Shown here piece after piece: positions 1 to 10,179 of a stretch of DNA of 64,000 nt. Within the stretch, counting starts at the first letter, position 1. Every line of letters starts with the position of its first letter. The notes under the pieces are model-generated. The model did no database searches and was not told the DNA's origin. It worked only from the letters and a program-made list of their open reading frames with translations. The position numbers were made by a program, and so were the translations under genes. The stretch covers positions 280,358-344,357 of the forward strand of contig NZ_JAUOQM010000048.1 of NCBI RefSeq assembly GCF_030547685.1, in the 5' to 3' direction. The stretch comes from Gilvimarinus sp. 2_MG-2023 (GTDB taxonomy: Bacteria > Pseudomonadota > Gammaproteobacteria > Pseudomonadales > Cellvibrionaceae).

Positions 1-26
1 GGCCAGCTTTAAAGCTGGCCTTTTTT
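1..26. terminator. Palindrome with T-tract downstream of rpsA
   Basis: Positions 1-20 form a perfect palindrome (8-bp stem, TTAA loop) followed on the plus strand by six T. It lies 15 nt past the rpsA stop. The T-tract suits a plus-strand transcript arriving from outside the window. For rpsA the tract would have to lie left of position 1, so a bidirectional role is possible but not visible. Confidence 0.6.
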
Positions 27-41
27 GAGCTCAGACTAAAA

Positions 42-1721
42 TCAGTCTTTTGCTTCCATTTGCGCCTTGATCAAGTCACCCAAGGTCGCAGGCTGGGCTT
101 GCTCGGCCTGCTTGGTAGAGTGCTCTTTCACAGCTGCTTTCTCTTCGGCCACATCTTTCGACTTAACCGACAGGCTGATAGTGCGGTTTTTGCGGTCAAC
201 GCTAATGATCTTAGCTTCAACTTCTTCACCTTCTTTCAGCACGTTGCGGGCGTCTTCAACTTTCTCACGTGACAACTCAGAGGCTTTCAATACAGCTTCT
301 ACGTCGTCAGCCAGAGTGATGATAGCGGCCTTAGCATCAACTTCTTTGACGGTACCTTTGATCACAGTGCCTTTGTCGTTTTCAGCAACATACTCTGAGA
401 ACGGATCAGCTTCTAACTGCTTGATACCCAGTGAGATACGCTCACGCTCTGGGTCAATGGCCAGAACAACAGTCTCAATCTCGTCGCCTTTCTTGTACTT
501 ACGCACGGCTTCTTCGCCGGCTTCGTGCCAAGAGATGTCAGACAAGTGAACCAGACCATCAATACCGCCATCCAGACCAATGAAGATACCGAAATCGGTG
601 ATCGACTTAATCTTACCGGTGATCTTGTCGCCTTTGGCACAAGTACGGGCAAACGCGTCCCAGGGGTTTTCCTGACACTGTTTAACACCCAGTGAGATAC
701 GACGACGCTCTTCGTCGATATCCAGAATCATCACCTCAATCTCGTCGCCAACGTTAACAACTTTAGAGGGGTGGATGTTCTTGTTGGTCCAATCCATTTC
801 AGACACGTGAACCAGACCTTCAACGCCTTCTTCCAGCTCTGCGAAACAACCGTAGTCGGTCAGGTTAGTTACCACAGCCTTAACGCGGGCACCTTCTGGG
901 TAGCGACCAGTGATTTGCAACCATGGATCTTCACCCAATTGCTTCAGACCCAGAGATACGCGATTGCGCTCGCGGTCGAACTTCAGCACTTTAACGTCAA
1001 TTTCGTCACCAACGTTAACGATTTCGCCTGGGTGCTTAATGCGCTTCCAAGCCATATCGGTAATGTGCAGCAGGCCGTCAACACCGCCCAGATCTACGAA
1101 CGCGCCGTAGTCGGTCAGGTTCTTAACGATACCTTTAACAACCATGCCTTCTTGCAGGGTTGCCAACAGCTCTTCACGCTCTGCAGAGTTTGCTTGCTCC
1201 AATACCGCGCGGCGAGATACCACAACGTTATTGCGCTTCTGATCGAGCTTGATCACTTTAAATTCTAATTCTTTGCCTTCCAGGTGAGCGGTTTCGCGCA
1301 CAGGGCGAACGTCAACCAAAGAACCAGGCAAGAAGGCGCGGATACCAGCAACGTCAACGGTGAAACCACCTTTAACCTTACCGTTAATAACACCTTTAAC
1401 AACCTCATCGGCTGAGTGTGCCGCTTCCAGCACTTTCCAAGCTTCAGCGCGCTTGGCTTTTTCGCGAGACAGGCGAGTCTCACCGAAACCGTCTTCCACG
1501 GTTTCCAGGGCAACTTGAACTTCATCGCCCACTTCCAGCTTAACTTCACCATTTTCGTCGGCAAATTGATTAGCTGGAATAACGCCTTCAGATTTCAGAC
1601 CAGCGTGAACAGTCACCCAGTCTTTATCCACATCAATAACAACGCCGGTTACGATGGTGCCGGGCGCCATTTCGACGGTTTTCAAGCTCTCTTCAAATAA
1701 CTCTGCAAAACTCTCAGTCAT
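42..1721 (-). CDS. rpsA: 30S ribosomal protein S1
   Basis: RpsA binds single-stranded mRNA on the 30S subunit and helps initiate translation of messages with weak or structured leaders. The 559-residue product starts [13 protein letters not shown] and is close to the E. coli length (557). Six S1/OB repeats are readable, roughly at residues 20-87, 105-170, 190-258, 275-345, 362-432 and 450-518, with recurring '[11 protein letters not shown]' and 'ISLG.KQ' signatures. The open frame runs on to 1877, but the family start is the ATG ending at 1721. That start has no clear Shine-Dalgarno sequence in front of it, as expected for rpsA, whose product controls its own translation. Upstream are galU and manB rather than the usual neighbour cmk. 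Confidence 0.97.
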   Translation of the reverse strand: MTESFAELFEESLKTVEMAPGTIVTGVVIDVDKDWVTVHAGLKSEGVIPANQFADENGEVKLEVGDEVQVALETVEDGFGETRLSREKAKRAEAWKVLEAAHSADEVVKGVINGKVKGGFTVDVAGIRAFLPGSLVDVRPVRETAHLEGKELEFKVIKLDQKRNNVVVSRRAVLEQANSAEREELLATLQEGMVVKGIVKNLTDYGAFVDLGGVDGLLHITDMAWKRIKHPGEIVNVGDEIDVKVLKFDRERNRVSLGLKQLGEDPWLQITGRYPEGARVKAVVTNLTDYGCFAELEEGVEGLVHVSEMDWTNKNIHPSKVVNVGDEIEVMILDIDEERRRISLGVKQCQENPWDAFARTCAKGDKITGKIKSITDFGIFIGLDGGIDGLVHLSDISWHEAGEEAVRKYKKGDEIETVVLAIDPERERISLGIKQLEADPFSEYVAENDKGTVIKGTVKEVDAKAAIITLADDVEAVLKASELSREKVEDARNVLKEGEEVEAKIISVDRKNRTISLSVKSKDVAEEKAAVKEHSTKQAEQAQPATLGDLIKAQMEAKD

Positions 1722-1920
1722 GGTCACAAATATACCTGTATAAGTGCCGTTCGCAACATCAGAAAAGCGATGTCCGATACAGCGCCGCACAGCCAGTAGC
1801 GCGGGTCGATTAAAAAATTGAACCGGCCTGACCTCTTCGCTGGCAAGGACAAACCGATCGGCTGCTAACGTCTGCAAAATGACGAGAAAGATCGCCGTTT
1901 TTGCCTGCTTCTGCAGATGC

Positions 1921-1965
1921 AGGTGTTAGCAGGTGTTAGCAGGTGTTAGCAGGTGTTAGCAGGTG
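1921..1965. repeat. Tandem 10-bp repeats (4.5 copies)
   Basis: Four perfect head-to-tail copies of AGGTGTTAGC (plus strand) are followed by a half copy AGGTG. Read in the direction of rpsA transcription the unit is GCTAACACCT. The array lies about 200 nt before the rpsA start and 35 nt past the galU terminator. The unit is not a multiple of three and the array is outside any accepted gene. Confidence 0.9.
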
Positions 1966-2000
1966 GGGCAGGCTAGCAGAAACATTAAGCATTGGCAAGA

Positions 2001-2041
2001 TAAAAAGCGGCCGGAGGGGAACTTTACCCCTCCGGCCGCTT
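2001..2041 (-). terminator. Rho-independent terminator of galU
   Basis: A perfect 15-bp GC-rich stem (2005-2019 paired with 2027-2041) encloses a 7-nt loop. On the minus strand a run of T follows directly (complement of 2001-2006). It lies about 75 nt past the galU stop codon. Confidence 0.93.
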
Positions 2042-2115
2042 AATAACCGTGGTTTCAGTCGTGTTATCGCGGGCAGAGCACTCTAAGAACGACTCAGCCA
2101 CCTATGACTCTAGGC

Positions 2116-3021
2116 TTAACTGTCTTTCTTGCCCGCGTAGGTTTTTTGCAAAAACTCAGTCACACCCTGCCCCACTTCTGGATGTCTGGCACCATAAGTG
2201 ATGTTAGCAATCATGTAGCCGGTCTTACTGCCGCAATCGTGACTGCGTCCTACCAGTTCATAGGCCTCTACGCTTTCTTTTTCTAGCAGCATGTCGAGTG
2301 CGTCGGTCAGCTGAATTTCACCCCCGGCACCAGGTTGCGTGCGCTCAAGTAAATTCCATGTCTCAGCCGAGAGGACATACCGCCCCACGATTGACATATT
2401 AGAGGGCGCCTCATCGACCGGTGGCTTTTCCACCATCGCTTTAATTTTTTGGCTATTACCAGGTCCAATGTCTTTGCCGTCGCAATCGACCACGCCGTAC
2501 TTATAGACCCACTCCCAAGGCACGCCTTCAACCAAGATCTGACTAGCGCCGGTTTCATCGAAGCGACTCACCATGCCAGCAAGATTGTCTTTTTTTAGGT
2601 TGCACTCGTAGCTATCGACCAACACATCGGGCAGCAACACCGCGAAAGGCTCATCACCGATGACAGGCTTGGCACACATAATCGCGTGCCCCAAACCTTT
2701 TGCCTCCGCCTGACGTACCGATATAACGGTCAAGCCCTGCGGCGTAATCGACTGCACCTGCTCCAATAAAGAACGCTTAAGCCGGGCCTCGAGCTGTGCC
2801 TCAAGCTCAAAACTGGTATCAAAATGGTTCTCAATGGAGTTTTTCGAGGCATGAGTAACCAACACAATCTCTTTAATACCCGCCGCTGCCGCTTCATCGA
2901 CGACATATTGAATCAACGGTTTATCGACCACCGGTAACATCTCTTTCGGCAAGGCCTTGGTCGCTGGCAACATGCGTGTTCCCAAACCTGCGACTGGAAT
3001 GACTGCTTTTTTAACTCTCAT
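2116..3021 (-). CDS. galU: UTP-glucose-1-phosphate uridylyltransferase
   Basis: GalU makes UDP-glucose from glucose-1-phosphate and UTP in the cytoplasm, supplying lipopolysaccharide, capsule and other glycan synthesis. The 301-residue protein has the nucleotidyltransferase glycine-rich signature [11 protein letters not shown] at residues 12-22, followed by the '[12 protein letters not shown]' segment typical of bacterial GalU. Length matches the family (about 280-302). The start lies 31 nt after the manB stop, so the two genes probably form one sugar-nucleotide unit, closed by the strong hairpin at 2001-2041. A related activity on another sugar phosphate cannot be excluded, but the GalU signature is very close. 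Confidence 0.95.
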   Translation of the reverse strand: MRVKKAVIPVAGLGTRMLPATKALPKEMLPVVDKPLIQYVVDEAAAAGIKEIVLVTHASKNSIENHFDTSFELEAQLEARLKRSLLEQVQSITPQGLTVISVRQAEAKGLGHAIMCAKPVIGDEPFAVLLPDVLVDSYECNLKKDNLAGMVSRFDETGASQILVEGVPWEWVYKYGVVDCDGKDIGPGNSQKIKAMVEKPPVDEAPSNMSIVGRYVLSAETWNLLERTQPGAGGEIQLTDALDMLLEKESVEAYELVGRSHDCGSKTGYMIANITYGARHPEVGQGVTEFLQKTYAGKKDS

Positions 3022-3052
3022 TTATGACCCCACTTTCACCTTAGTTTTTCAA

Positions 3053-4408
3053 TTAGCTGTCTAACAGCGCAATGATCTCATCGGTTTTTTGTTGCATGAG
3101 TGCTTTATCGGCGCGACTTTCAACATTGAGTCGCACGACGGGCTCGGTGTTCGACATGCGCAAATTGAAACGCCAGTCATCGAACTCCATGCCAATTCCA
3201 TCGGTAATATCAATCGCTTTGGCCTCACCGGCAAAATGTGCCCGGACCTTTGCAATAGAGGCCTTAGCATCGTCAACGGTGCGGTTAATCTCTCCGGGAG
3301 ACGGATACTTAGCAATGCACTCCTCCATCATTGAGGAAAGCGTTGCAGATTTACGGATCATTAATTCGGTCACCAGCAGCCACGGGATCATGCCGCTGTC
3401 GCAGTAGAAAAAGTCGCGAAAGTAGTGATGGGCGCTCATTTCACCGCCGTAGATAGCGTCTTCTTTGCGCATCAACTCTTTAATAAAGGCATGGCCGGTT
3501 TTCGATTGCACCGCCTCGCCACCGCACTGCTCAGCAATGGCCTGGGTGTTCCACACCAGCCTCGGGTCGTGCACGACTTTACTGCCAGGTGCCTTAGTAA
3601 TGAACGCTTCGGCCAACAGACCTACCACGTAGTAACCTTCGACAAAGTCTCCTTTTTCATCGAAGAAGAAACAGCGGTCAAAGTCACCATCCCAAGCGAT
3701 ACCCAAATCGGCACCATGCTCGATTACCGCGTCGCGGGTTGAGTGACGGTTTTCGATCAAAAGAGGGTTGGGGATGCCGTTAGGAAAGCTGGCGTCGGGC
3801 TCGTGATGGATTTTGATAAATTCGAACGGCAGGTATTGCTCAATAGCATCAATAACATGCCCTGCGGCACCGTTACCGGCATTAACCACAATTTTTAATG
3901 GCTTCAGCTCGGCCACGTCAACATAGCTCAACAGGTGTTGTACGTAATCGGCGAGCACATCTTTTTTCTCATAGCCGCCGCGATCGGCCTCGGCAACCGT
4001 TTCGAATTCACCCTGCTCTGCGATACGCTTGATATCCAGCAGGCCGGTATCGCCACTGATGGGTTTGGAGTTTTCCCGTACCGGCTTCATTCCATTGTAA
4101 TCAATGGGGTTGTGGCTCGCGGTGACTTCAATGCCGCCATCCGCCTTTAGAAAGCTGGTGGCAAAGTACACCTCTTCGGTACCTGTCATGCCGATATCGA
4201 CAATACTGACCCCTTCGTCTCGCATACCATTGCCCACAGCGGTTTTTAGAGCTTCACTGGTTTGGCGTACATCACCGCCCAGAACGACGGTTTGGGGCTT
4301 TAAAAATTGACCGTATGCGCGGCCAATACGGTAGGCGATTTCTTCATTTAATTCCTCGCCTAATTTTCCGCGAATATCATAGGCTTTAAAACATGTCAGG
4401 CTGGGCAT
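3053..4408 (-). CDS. manB: Phosphomannomutase (CpsG/ManB type)
   Basis: This enzyme of the alpha-D-phosphohexomutase family interconverts mannose-6-phosphate and mannose-1-phosphate, leading to GDP-mannose for surface polysaccharides. The 451-residue protein is very like E. coli CpsG along its N-terminus ([18 protein letters not shown]). The phosphoserine loop TASHNP sits at residues 96-101 (Ser98) and the metal-binding loop DGDFDR is present mid-protein. I chose the ATG ending at 4408; the TTG 12 nt further upstream lies too close to the AGGGAG ribosome-binding site. A phosphoglucomutase side activity, as in AlgC, is possible. The 200-bp gap from cmk suggests a separate promoter. Confidence 0.92.
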   Translation of the reverse strand: MPSLTCFKAYDIRGKLGEELNEEIAYRIGRAYGQFLKPQTVVLGGDVRQTSEALKTAVGNGMRDEGVSIVDIGMTGTEEVYFATSFLKADGGIEVTASHNPIDYNGMKPVRENSKPISGDTGLLDIKRIAEQGEFETVAEADRGGYEKKDVLADYVQHLLSYVDVAELKPLKIVVNAGNGAAGHVIDAIEQYLPFEFIKIHHEPDASFPNGIPNPLLIENRHSTRDAVIEHGADLGIAWDGDFDRCFFFDEKGDFVEGYYVVGLLAEAFITKAPGSKVVHDPRLVWNTQAIAEQCGGEAVQSKTGHAFIKELMRKEDAIYGGEMSAHHYFRDFFYCDSGMIPWLLVTELMIRKSATLSSMMEECIAKYPSPGEINRTVDDAKASIAKVRAHFAGEAKAIDITDGIGMEFDDWRFNLRMSNTEPVVRLNVESRADKALMQQKTDEIIALLDS

Positions 4409-4610
4409 AATTGAATTCAAACTCCCTAATTATATCGTCAACGTGGGCGGCGATGCCCTTTTAATCAATTCTCAAGTGACTGCACCAAGACATAGCACAA
4501 GCAGTTTACACACTTGAGGAATAATCAAACATTGTCATGATTGTGCCTTGTGATAGAACAATGCAGGTTTCACACCAACTTAGGCGCGCCCTGTGATTGC
4601 ACACAAGGCG

Positions 4611-5261
4611 TTAGTTTATATGCTTTAAGATGACCTGTAACACCTCATCAATCCCCAAATCGGTGCTATCTATTCGCACTGCATCATCGGCGGGCTTTAA
4701 CGGGGAGCTTGCGCGCGATTGATCGCGTTCATCCCGGTCTCGAATATCAGCAATTAAAGCGTTCATATCAACGCTTTCACCACGCTCTGCTAGCTGCTTA
4801 TAGCGACGCTCGGCGCGGGCCTCGGCGCTTGCGGTTAAAAAGAATTTATAGTCCGCATTGGGGAAAACGGTTGTGCCCATATCGCGACCGTCGGCCACCA
4901 GCGCACCTGTAGCGGCGAAATCACGCTGTCTTTGCAGCAGTGCCTCGCGGACTTCGGCAATAGCGGCTACCCTGGAGGCTTGCATACCGACTTGCTCGGT
5001 GCGAATCGCTAAGGTGACATCTTCCCCCGCCAGCGTGACCTCAACGCCTTTTGGAGTACTGATAAAAGTCACATCTAACTGACGCGCCAACTCCACCAAA
5101 GCCTCGACAGACTCTATGGCGATAGCGTGTTTGATACTGGCCAGTGCGACCAAACGATAAAGTGCACCACTATCGAGCAATGTGGCATTGAGTTCGGCCG
5201 ACAGCAGTTGGCTTATCGTACCTTTTCCGGCGCCACTGGGGCCATCTATCGTAACGATCAA
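4611..5261 (-). CDS. cmk: Cytidylate kinase
   Basis: Cmk phosphorylates CMP and dCMP with ATP, feeding pyrimidine nucleotide pools. The 216-residue protein opens with the P-loop GPSGAGKGT at residues 7-15. It continues with LLDSGALYR (substrate site) and VADGRDMGTTVFP, all standard for bacterial CMP kinase, and the length is normal. In many gammaproteobacteria cmk directly precedes rpsA; here manB and galU separate them. The gene begins 30 nt after the pyrF stop, so the two pyrimidine genes may be co-transcribed. Confidence 0.96.
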   Translation of the reverse strand: MIVTIDGPSGAGKGTISQLLSAELNATLLDSGALYRLVALASIKHAIAIESVEALVELARQLDVTFISTPKGVEVTLAGEDVTLAIRTEQVGMQASRVAAIAEVREALLQRQRDFAATGALVADGRDMGTTVFPNADYKFFLTASAEARAERRYKQLAERGESVDMNALIADIRDRDERDQSRASSPLKPADDAVRIDSTDLGIDEVLQVILKHIN

Positions 5262-5291
5262 AATACAGTCCTTACATTTTTCATGGAATAT

Positions 5292-5999
5292 TTACGCTTG
5301 ACTCATATCTAACAAGATTTGACGACAAGCTTGGTTGGGATCGGTCGCCTGAGTGACGGGTCGCCCTACCACCAGATAATCACTGCCCGCCGCTACCGCT
5401 TCTGCCGGGGTCATAACACGGCGCTGATCATCGGCAACCGCGCTGGCGGGTCGAATGCCTGGCGTTACGGTTAAAAAACCGTCGCCACACTGACGCTTGA
5501 GGTCACTTACCTCTTGCGCCGAACAAACCACACCATCGAGTTCACACTGTTTGGCTAAATCAGCCAAGTACAGTACCTGCTCACGAGGCGAGCGCCCCAC
5601 TCCAGTTTGAGCCAAGTCTAAATCACTCATACTTGTTAGCACAGTCACCCCAATCAGTAGAGGTTTAGACTGATATGGGACGAGCGCCTCACGGGCAGCT
5701 TCCATCATTCTGATACCACCGGTGGCGTGTACGTTGACCATCCACACGCCAAGCTCAGCCGCGGAAGCTACAGCCTTTGCAGTTGTATTTGGAATATCGT
5801 GAAATTTTAAATCGAGAAAAACGTCAAAGCCCAAGGCCATCAACTGTTCGATAAGCTGGGGGCCGGTAGCAGTAAAAAGCTCTTTCCCCACTTTTAATCG
5901 GCACTCTAAAGGCGAGAGCTGGTGCGCAATTTTTAAACAATCATCTGAATTATTGTAATCCATGGCCACCACTAACCGTGGCCCTTGTTGCTGACGCAT
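5292..5999 (-). CDS. pyrF: Orotidine 5'-phosphate decarboxylase
   Basis: PyrF carries out the last step of UMP synthesis, removing CO2 from OMP. The 235-residue TIM-barrel protein has the catalytic motif [10 protein letters not shown] at residues 63-72 with the Lys-Asp pair of the active site, and the phosphate-binding 'PGIRP' and 'VVGRPV' segments near the C-terminus. I start at the ATG ending at 5999 because AGAGGGGG lies at the right distance before it; an in-frame ATG ending at 6014 has no such site. The 204-nt gap upstream contains the terminator of the preceding gene, so a pyrF promoter probably lies between 6000 and 6119. Confidence 0.96.
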   Translation of the reverse strand: MRQQQGPRLVVAMDYNNSDDCLKIAHQLSPLECRLKVGKELFTATGPQLIEQLMALGFDVFLDLKFHDIPNTTAKAVASAAELGVWMVNVHATGGIRMMEAAREALVPYQSKPLLIGVTVLTSMSDLDLAQTGVGRSPREQVLYLADLAKQCELDGVVCSAQEVSDLKRQCGDGFLTVTPGIRPASAVADDQRRVMTPAEAVAAGSDYLVVGRPVTQATDPNQACRQILLDMSQA

Positions 6000-6119
6000 A
6001 TATCCCCCTCTCATTTGCCATCATCGTAGAGGGTATTAAAACAAACTTCGATCAGGCGCGCAGCAAGTTCTGCACGCCGTTGTGATTTACTCAAAAATCA
6101 AGGTAATCTGAGTGTAATA

Positions 6120-6152
6120 GAAAAACTCCCCAGTGGGTAACCAGCGGGGAGT
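6120..6152 (-). terminator. Rho-independent terminator after the ComEA-like gene
   Basis: ACTCCCC (6125-6131) pairs with GGGGAGT (6146-6152), with a further TGG/CCA pairing inside the loop. On the minus strand five T follow. It lies about 50 nt past the stop at 6204. Confidence 0.88.
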
Positions 6153-6203
6153 CGATTTATGTGGAATTGAGCCCTTTACAACTGGCATTCGCTCAATCTG
6201 ATG

Positions 6204-6479
6204 TCACTCCAAACTGACCTGCTTTCGAATGGATTCTAATGTGGATTCACCGATGCCATTCACGGACAGTAGTTCATCGACAGTCTCAAACGGCCCATGC
6301 TCTTCACGCCAAGCAATAATCGCTTTTGCCTTGCTTTCGCCTATCCCTTTGAGCTGCACCAAAGACGTTAGGCCGGCTTCATTGACATTAATAATCGACA
6401 TGCTCTGATTTTCATCCGCGAAACCAGGCATTGCTAGAACAACACATACTAAAGTGACAAGTCTAATTAGCTTTTTCAT
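6204..6479 (-). CDS. Secreted ComEA-like helix-hairpin-helix protein
   Basis: A 91-residue protein with an N-terminal signal peptide (basic MKKLIR, hydrophobic core to about residue 17, cleavage probably after PGFA) and two helix-hairpin-helix motifs, about residues 31-56 (LVQLKGIGESKAKAIIAWR) and 61-86 (LSVNGIGESTLESI). This is the compact ComEA architecture of gammaproteobacteria, whose periplasmic DNA binding helps pull in DNA during transformation. Many small members are annotated only by domain and not all are shown to act in uptake. A good GGGAGG site precedes the start. It is flanked by terminators on both sides and so is its own transcription unit. DNA binding is likely; a competence role is inference. 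Confidence 0.85.
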   Translation of the reverse strand: MKKLIRLVTLVCVVLAMPGFADENQSMSIINVNEAGLTSLVQLKGIGESKAKAIIAWREEHGPFETVDELLSVNGIGESTLESIRKQVSLE

Positions 6480-6566
6480 CGCTAACCTCCCTGTAGGTAA
6501 GTGAAAAATTAAGCAGTCGCTGCTGCCCTTTCAACTTAGAATCTAGCAGAGGGTTTTACAATGCCG

Positions 6567-6610
6567 AAAAAACTGAAACCCTTGTAAGACTTCTCTTACA
6601 AGGGTTTCAG
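6567..6610 (-). terminator. Rho-independent terminator of cysDN
   Basis: A perfect 17-bp stem (6573-6589 with 6594-6610) closes a 4-nt loop, and six T follow on the minus strand. It starts 22 nt past the cysN stop and isolates cysDN from the next gene. Confidence 0.95.
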
Positions 6611-6631
6611 AAGGTCGTGCAAAAGCTGTAT

Positions 6632-8053
6632 TTACTTCAATAGGTCTTGCAGATTTTTAGCTTCCCAATGTGGAAAGTGTTTGCGTATCAGCGCATTGAG
6701 TTCAATTTCAAACTCACTATGTCCACTCACAACGGATGAGCTAACGTCTGCCTGGGTATCGATAACCATACCCGCACCCACCGTAATATTGGTCAATCGG
6801 TCAATCACGATAAAAGCACCAGTGGCGCGATTGCGTTGATAGTTATCGACCACAACGGGCTGATCCAAACTTAATCGCCCTACCGCGATATCGTTTAGAC
6901 TCAGCTGATCAGTATCTGTGTGCTCTTGGGTGTTGACATCAATTTGATAATCAAACGAGGCAAAGCGACCGTTAACAACTTTGCTGGCAAATTTGAATAG
7001 ATAGTCGGCATTGGGGACGCATGCTTTCTCATTCATCCACACCACATGGGTTTTTAAGCCGCTGGTCATTTCGACCTGATCATCGGCTTTTACCAAGGTG
7101 TCGCCCCGACTGACATCGATCTCATCTTCAAGGGTAATGGTCACCGCTTGACCGGCAAACGCCTGTTCTAAATTGCCATCGAAAGTAACAATCTCTTTTA
7201 CTTTGCTGGTTTTATTGGAAGGCAAGGCGCGAACAGTGTCTCCGGGTTTTACAATGCCCGACTCGACTGTGCCACAAAAACCGCGAAAGTCGAGATTGGG
7301 TCGATTTACATATTGAACCGGGAAGCGGAAATCGTCGAAATTTTTGTCAGCCGTGACCGGTACAGTTTCTAAAATTTCCATTAAGGTCTGACCGGCATAC
7401 CAATCAGAGCGCTCGGAGCGATTGACGACGTTATCGCCATCGAGTGCCGAGATAGGCACAAACTGAACATTAGTCATGCCAAGCTTTTGTGAGAACTCCA
7501 AATAATCAGACTTTATTTGGTCAAATACATTCTCATCAAAATCTTTAAGATCCATTTTGTTGACCGCGACAACCACATGTTTTACTCCCAACAAAGAAGC
7601 AATGTAACTGTGGCGGCGTGTTTGGGTAACAACACCGTAGCGGGCATCAATCAAAATTACAGCCAAATCGCAGGTTGAAGCACCAGTGGCCATATTGCGG
7701 GTGTACTGTTCGTGCCCCGGCGTATCGGCAATAATAAATTTACGCTTTGCGGTAGAGAAATAGCGATAGGCAACATCGATGGTGATGCCCTGCTCTCGTT
7801 CGGCCTGCAAACCATCAACCAGCAGAGCCAAATCAAACTCTTGACCGGTGGTGCCGTGGCGAGTGGTGTCAGATCGAACTGCATCCAATTGATCTTCGTA
7901 GATCATTTTTGAATCGTGCAGCAGGCGGCCGATTAACGTACTTTTACCGTCATCCACACTGCCACAGGTTAGAAACCGCAACAGCTCTTTATGTTCATGC
8001 TGCTTAAGGTAAGCATCAATATCTGTTTCGATAAGTTCAGACTGGTGACTCAT
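6632..8053 (-). CDS. cysN: Sulfate adenylyltransferase subunit 1 (GTPase)
   Basis: CysN is the GTP-hydrolysing partner of CysD; together they form adenosine 5'-phosphosulfate from ATP and sulfate in assimilatory sulfate activation. The 473-residue protein has the EF-Tu-like G motifs GSVDDGKS (residues 31-38), DTPGHEQY and NKMD, then beta-barrel domains. Length equals stand-alone CysN of E. coli (475), so there is no fused CysC (APS kinase) domain, and cysC is not elsewhere in this window. It lies 103 nt after cysD and ends at a strong terminator. Confidence 0.96.
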   Translation of the reverse strand: MSHQSELIETDIDAYLKQHEHKELLRFLTCGSVDDGKSTLIGRLLHDSKMIYEDQLDAVRSDTTRHGTTGQEFDLALLVDGLQAEREQGITIDVAYRYFSTAKRKFIIADTPGHEQYTRNMATGASTCDLAVILIDARYGVVTQTRRHSYIASLLGVKHVVVAVNKMDLKDFDENVFDQIKSDYLEFSQKLGMTNVQFVPISALDGDNVVNRSERSDWYAGQTLMEILETVPVTADKNFDDFRFPVQYVNRPNLDFRGFCGTVESGIVKPGDTVRALPSNKTSKVKEIVTFDGNLEQAFAGQAVTITLEDEIDVSRGDTLVKADDQVEMTSGLKTHVVWMNEKACVPNADYLFKFASKVVNGRFASFDYQIDVNTQEHTDTDQLSLNDIAVGRLSLDQPVVVDNYQRNRATGAFIVIDRLTNITVGAGMVIDTQADVSSSVVSGHSEFEIELNALIRKHFPHWEAKNLQDLLK

Positions 8054-8156
8054 TCTACTTTCTCAACTTGGTTCGTTCCCCCGCAACGTAAGCGCTGCGG
8101 GTCATGAATATGCTTGCTAGGTAATGTGAAAAGCGCTCGGCAGTAAGCCCGAGGCC

Positions 8157-9068
8157 CTAGAAGTACCCTTCCTGCTTTTTCTTTTCCATCGAGCCCGAGC
8201 TGTCGTGATCAATCACGCGCCCCTGGCGCTCGGATGTGGTCGTCAGCAACATTTCCTGAATAATTTCGGGCAAGGTTGTGGCTTCTGACTCAACCGCACC
8301 GGTGAGTGGGTAGCAGCCCAGAGTACGGAAGCGGACCATTTTCTCTTCCACTTTTTCACCGGGTTCCAGTGGCATTCTGTCATCGTCCACCATAATCAAA
8401 GTGCCATCGCGTTCAACCACGGGGCGCTTATCGGCAAAGTACAATGGCACCAATGGGATATCTTCCAGGTGGATATACTGCCAAATGTCGAGCTCGGTCC
8501 AGTTCGACAAAGGAAATACGCGAATGCTTTCGCCACTATCAACCCGGCCGTTATAGATATTCCACAACTCTGGACGTTGATTTTTGGGGTCCCAGCGATG
8601 GTTGCGGTCGCGGAACGAGTAAACGCGCTCTTTGGCGCGTGACTTCTCTTCGTCGCGGCGGGCACCACCAAAGGCAGCATCAAATTTATATTTATCCAGC
8701 GCCTGCTTAAGGGACTGGGTTTTCATAATGTCCGTATGCTTAGCACTACCGTGGGTGAACGGACCTACGCCCATATCAACACCTTCTTGGTTAACATGTA
8801 CCAAGAGATCCCAACCCAAGTCTTTGACACGCTGATCGCGGAACTCAATCATTTCGCGAAATTTCCAGGTGGTATCAACATGCATTAATGGGAAAGGCGG
8901 TTTGCCGGGGTGGAAGGCCTTCATCGCGAGGTGCATCATCACCGCGGAGTCTTTACCAATCGAATAGAGCATAACCGGGTTATCAAACTCGGCCGCCACT
9001 TCGCGGATAATATGGATACTTTCAGCTTCAAGCTGCTTTAGGTGCGTCAGATTGTATTGCTCAGACAT
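8157..9068 (-). CDS. cysD: Sulfate adenylyltransferase subunit 2
   Basis: CysD is the catalytic ATP-pyrophosphatase-type subunit that adenylates sulfate. The modified PP-loop SIGKDS is at residues 36-41 and the C-terminus has the family's Gly-Cys-Tyr-Pro segment ([14 protein letters not shown]). From the ATG ending at 9068 the protein has 303 residues, matching E. coli (302); a longer frame with an ATG ending at 9089 and more upstream residues is not family-like. A weak GAG-type ribosome site precedes the chosen start. The 182-nt gap behind tyrA should contain a promoter, probably CysB-controlled by analogy, though I cannot point to a CysB box. Confidence 0.95.
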   Translation of the reverse strand: MSEQYNLTHLKQLEAESIHIIREVAAEFDNPVMLYSIGKDSAVMMHLAMKAFHPGKPPFPLMHVDTTWKFREMIEFRDQRVKDLGWDLLVHVNQEGVDMGVGPFTHGSAKHTDIMKTQSLKQALDKYKFDAAFGGARRDEEKSRAKERVYSFRDRNHRWDPKNQRPELWNIYNGRVDSGESIRVFPLSNWTELDIWQYIHLEDIPLVPLYFADKRPVVERDGTLIMVDDDRMPLEPGEKVEEKMVRFRTLGCYPLTGAVESEATTLPEIIQEMLLTTTSERQGRVIDHDSSGSMEKKKQEGYF

Positions 9069-9250
9069 TCCGCTCACATTTTCAGTCATTCGGTTAGTGG
9101 GATGCCAACTCAGTTGGCGGCGCGTATTATAGGGGAACTTGGCCCAATACTCTAATCGAGGCAAGGTACATGGAAATAAGCGCCTTGTTAACGATTAAAT
9201 AATTCTATGCTTATAGCCTGCAGGTCTGTGGCATGCGTGCCCCATCCAAA

Positions 9251-10177
9251 TTACGGCTCATCACCGCTGTTGGTCGACCCTAGCTGTGTGTAGAGATCGC
9301 GGGCCTCCTTGGCACGGGCGAAGGTGGCAAGCAGGTAGTCGCCATCATCGGTTTCAATCGCGGTTTTTAAGCGCTGTAGATTATCCATAAACAACTCTAG
9401 CGAGGCTGTCACCGCATCCTTATTGGCTCGCATAATATCGTGCCACATACGCGGATCACTGGAGGCAATACGGGTGAAATCACGGAACCCACCGGCGGCA
9501 TATCGGAAAATATTGGGATTGTCGAGGTCGTGGGCCAGTGTATCCACCAACGAATAGGCAATCGCGTGGGGTAAGTGGCTGGTCGCACCGAGCACCTGAT
9601 CATGCTCAGCAATCGGCATATTAATTACCTCGGCCCCCAGTGCTTGCCACAACTGAGTGACACACTGCATTGAGCTGACCGAGGTAGAGTCCACCGGTGT
9701 GAGTATCACGCGATGATTAAGATATAAATCCGGATTAGCGGCGCAAACTCCGCTTTTTTCTGAGCCGGCAATAGGATGGCCCAACACCAGATTTGTGGGA
9801 ATATCGCCAAACACACGCCGAGCGGCCTCGGCGACACTGCCCTTAACGCTGGCGCCATCGGTGACCGTTACACCGCGAGCCAGACAAGGTTTAAGTTTTT
9901 CCAGTACCGACTCCACCGACAACGTAGGGACGGCGATAAACACCATATCGCCCTCGCCGAGCTCAGCGATAATCTCATCCAAGTTCAGACAGGCTCGGTC
10001 AATCACTCCTAGCTCAATGGCTTGCTGGGCGGTTTGAGCGCGGCGAACAACCCCAATGCGCTCTTTTGCCAGCCCTCTGACACCGGCGCCTTTGCTGAAA
10101 CTGCCACCGATAAGTCCCAACCCAACCACTACCAATTTATTAATCAAAGGCTTTGCACCCGTTTGAGTTCCGAGCAT
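9251..10177 (-). CDS. tyrA: Prephenate dehydrogenase (stand-alone)
   Basis: This NAD(P)-dependent dehydrogenase converts prephenate (or arogenate) towards tyrosine. The 308-residue protein has the dinucleotide-binding GLGLIGGS at residues 19-26, GHPIAGSEKSG, and the helical C-terminal domain with HDQVLGATSHLPH, all standard for the family. It starts 2 nt after the pheA stop, so the pair is translationally linked. In Pseudomonas the corresponding gene is fused to aroA (EPSP synthase); here the protein ends at the dehydrogenase domain and cysD follows, with no aroA. Cyclohexadienyl specificity cannot be told from sequence alone. Confidence 0.93.
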   Translation of the reverse strand: MLGTQTGAKPLINKLVVVGLGLIGGSFSKGAGVRGLAKERIGVVRRAQTAQQAIELGVIDRACLNLDEIIAELGEGDMVFIAVPTLSVESVLEKLKPCLARGVTVTDGASVKGSVAEAARRVFGDIPTNLVLGHPIAGSEKSGVCAANPDLYLNHRVILTPVDSTSVSSMQCVTQLWQALGAEVINMPIAEHDQVLGATSHLPHAIAYSLVDTLAHDLDNPNIFRYAAGGFRDFTRIASSDPRMWHDIMRANKDAVTASLELFMDNLQRLKTAIETDDGDYLLATFARAKEARDLYTQLGSTNSGDEP

Positions 10178-10179
10178 TA

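Larger units (their letters stand above)
1722..2115. other. galU-rpsA intergenic region / rpsA leader
   Basis: This 394-bp stretch carries no convincing gene. From right to left it holds the galU terminator (2001-2041), four tandem 10-bp repeats (1921-1960) and about 200 nt of rpsA leader. The rpsA reading frame stays open to 1877, but the added residues do not resemble the S1 N-terminus. A promoter for rpsA must lie here or rpsA depends on read-through; I see no strong -35/-10 pair. Confidence 0.6.

Noticed and set aside
771-1268. Plus-strand open frame of 165 codons opposite rpsA
   Set aside because: It lies wholly antisense to conserved S1 repeats and has no recognisable protein features.
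1921-1965. Tandem repeats as a CRISPR array or origin iterons
   Set aside because: The units are only 10 bp and directly adjoining, without spacers. No cas gene, replication initiator or DnaA-box cluster is nearby.
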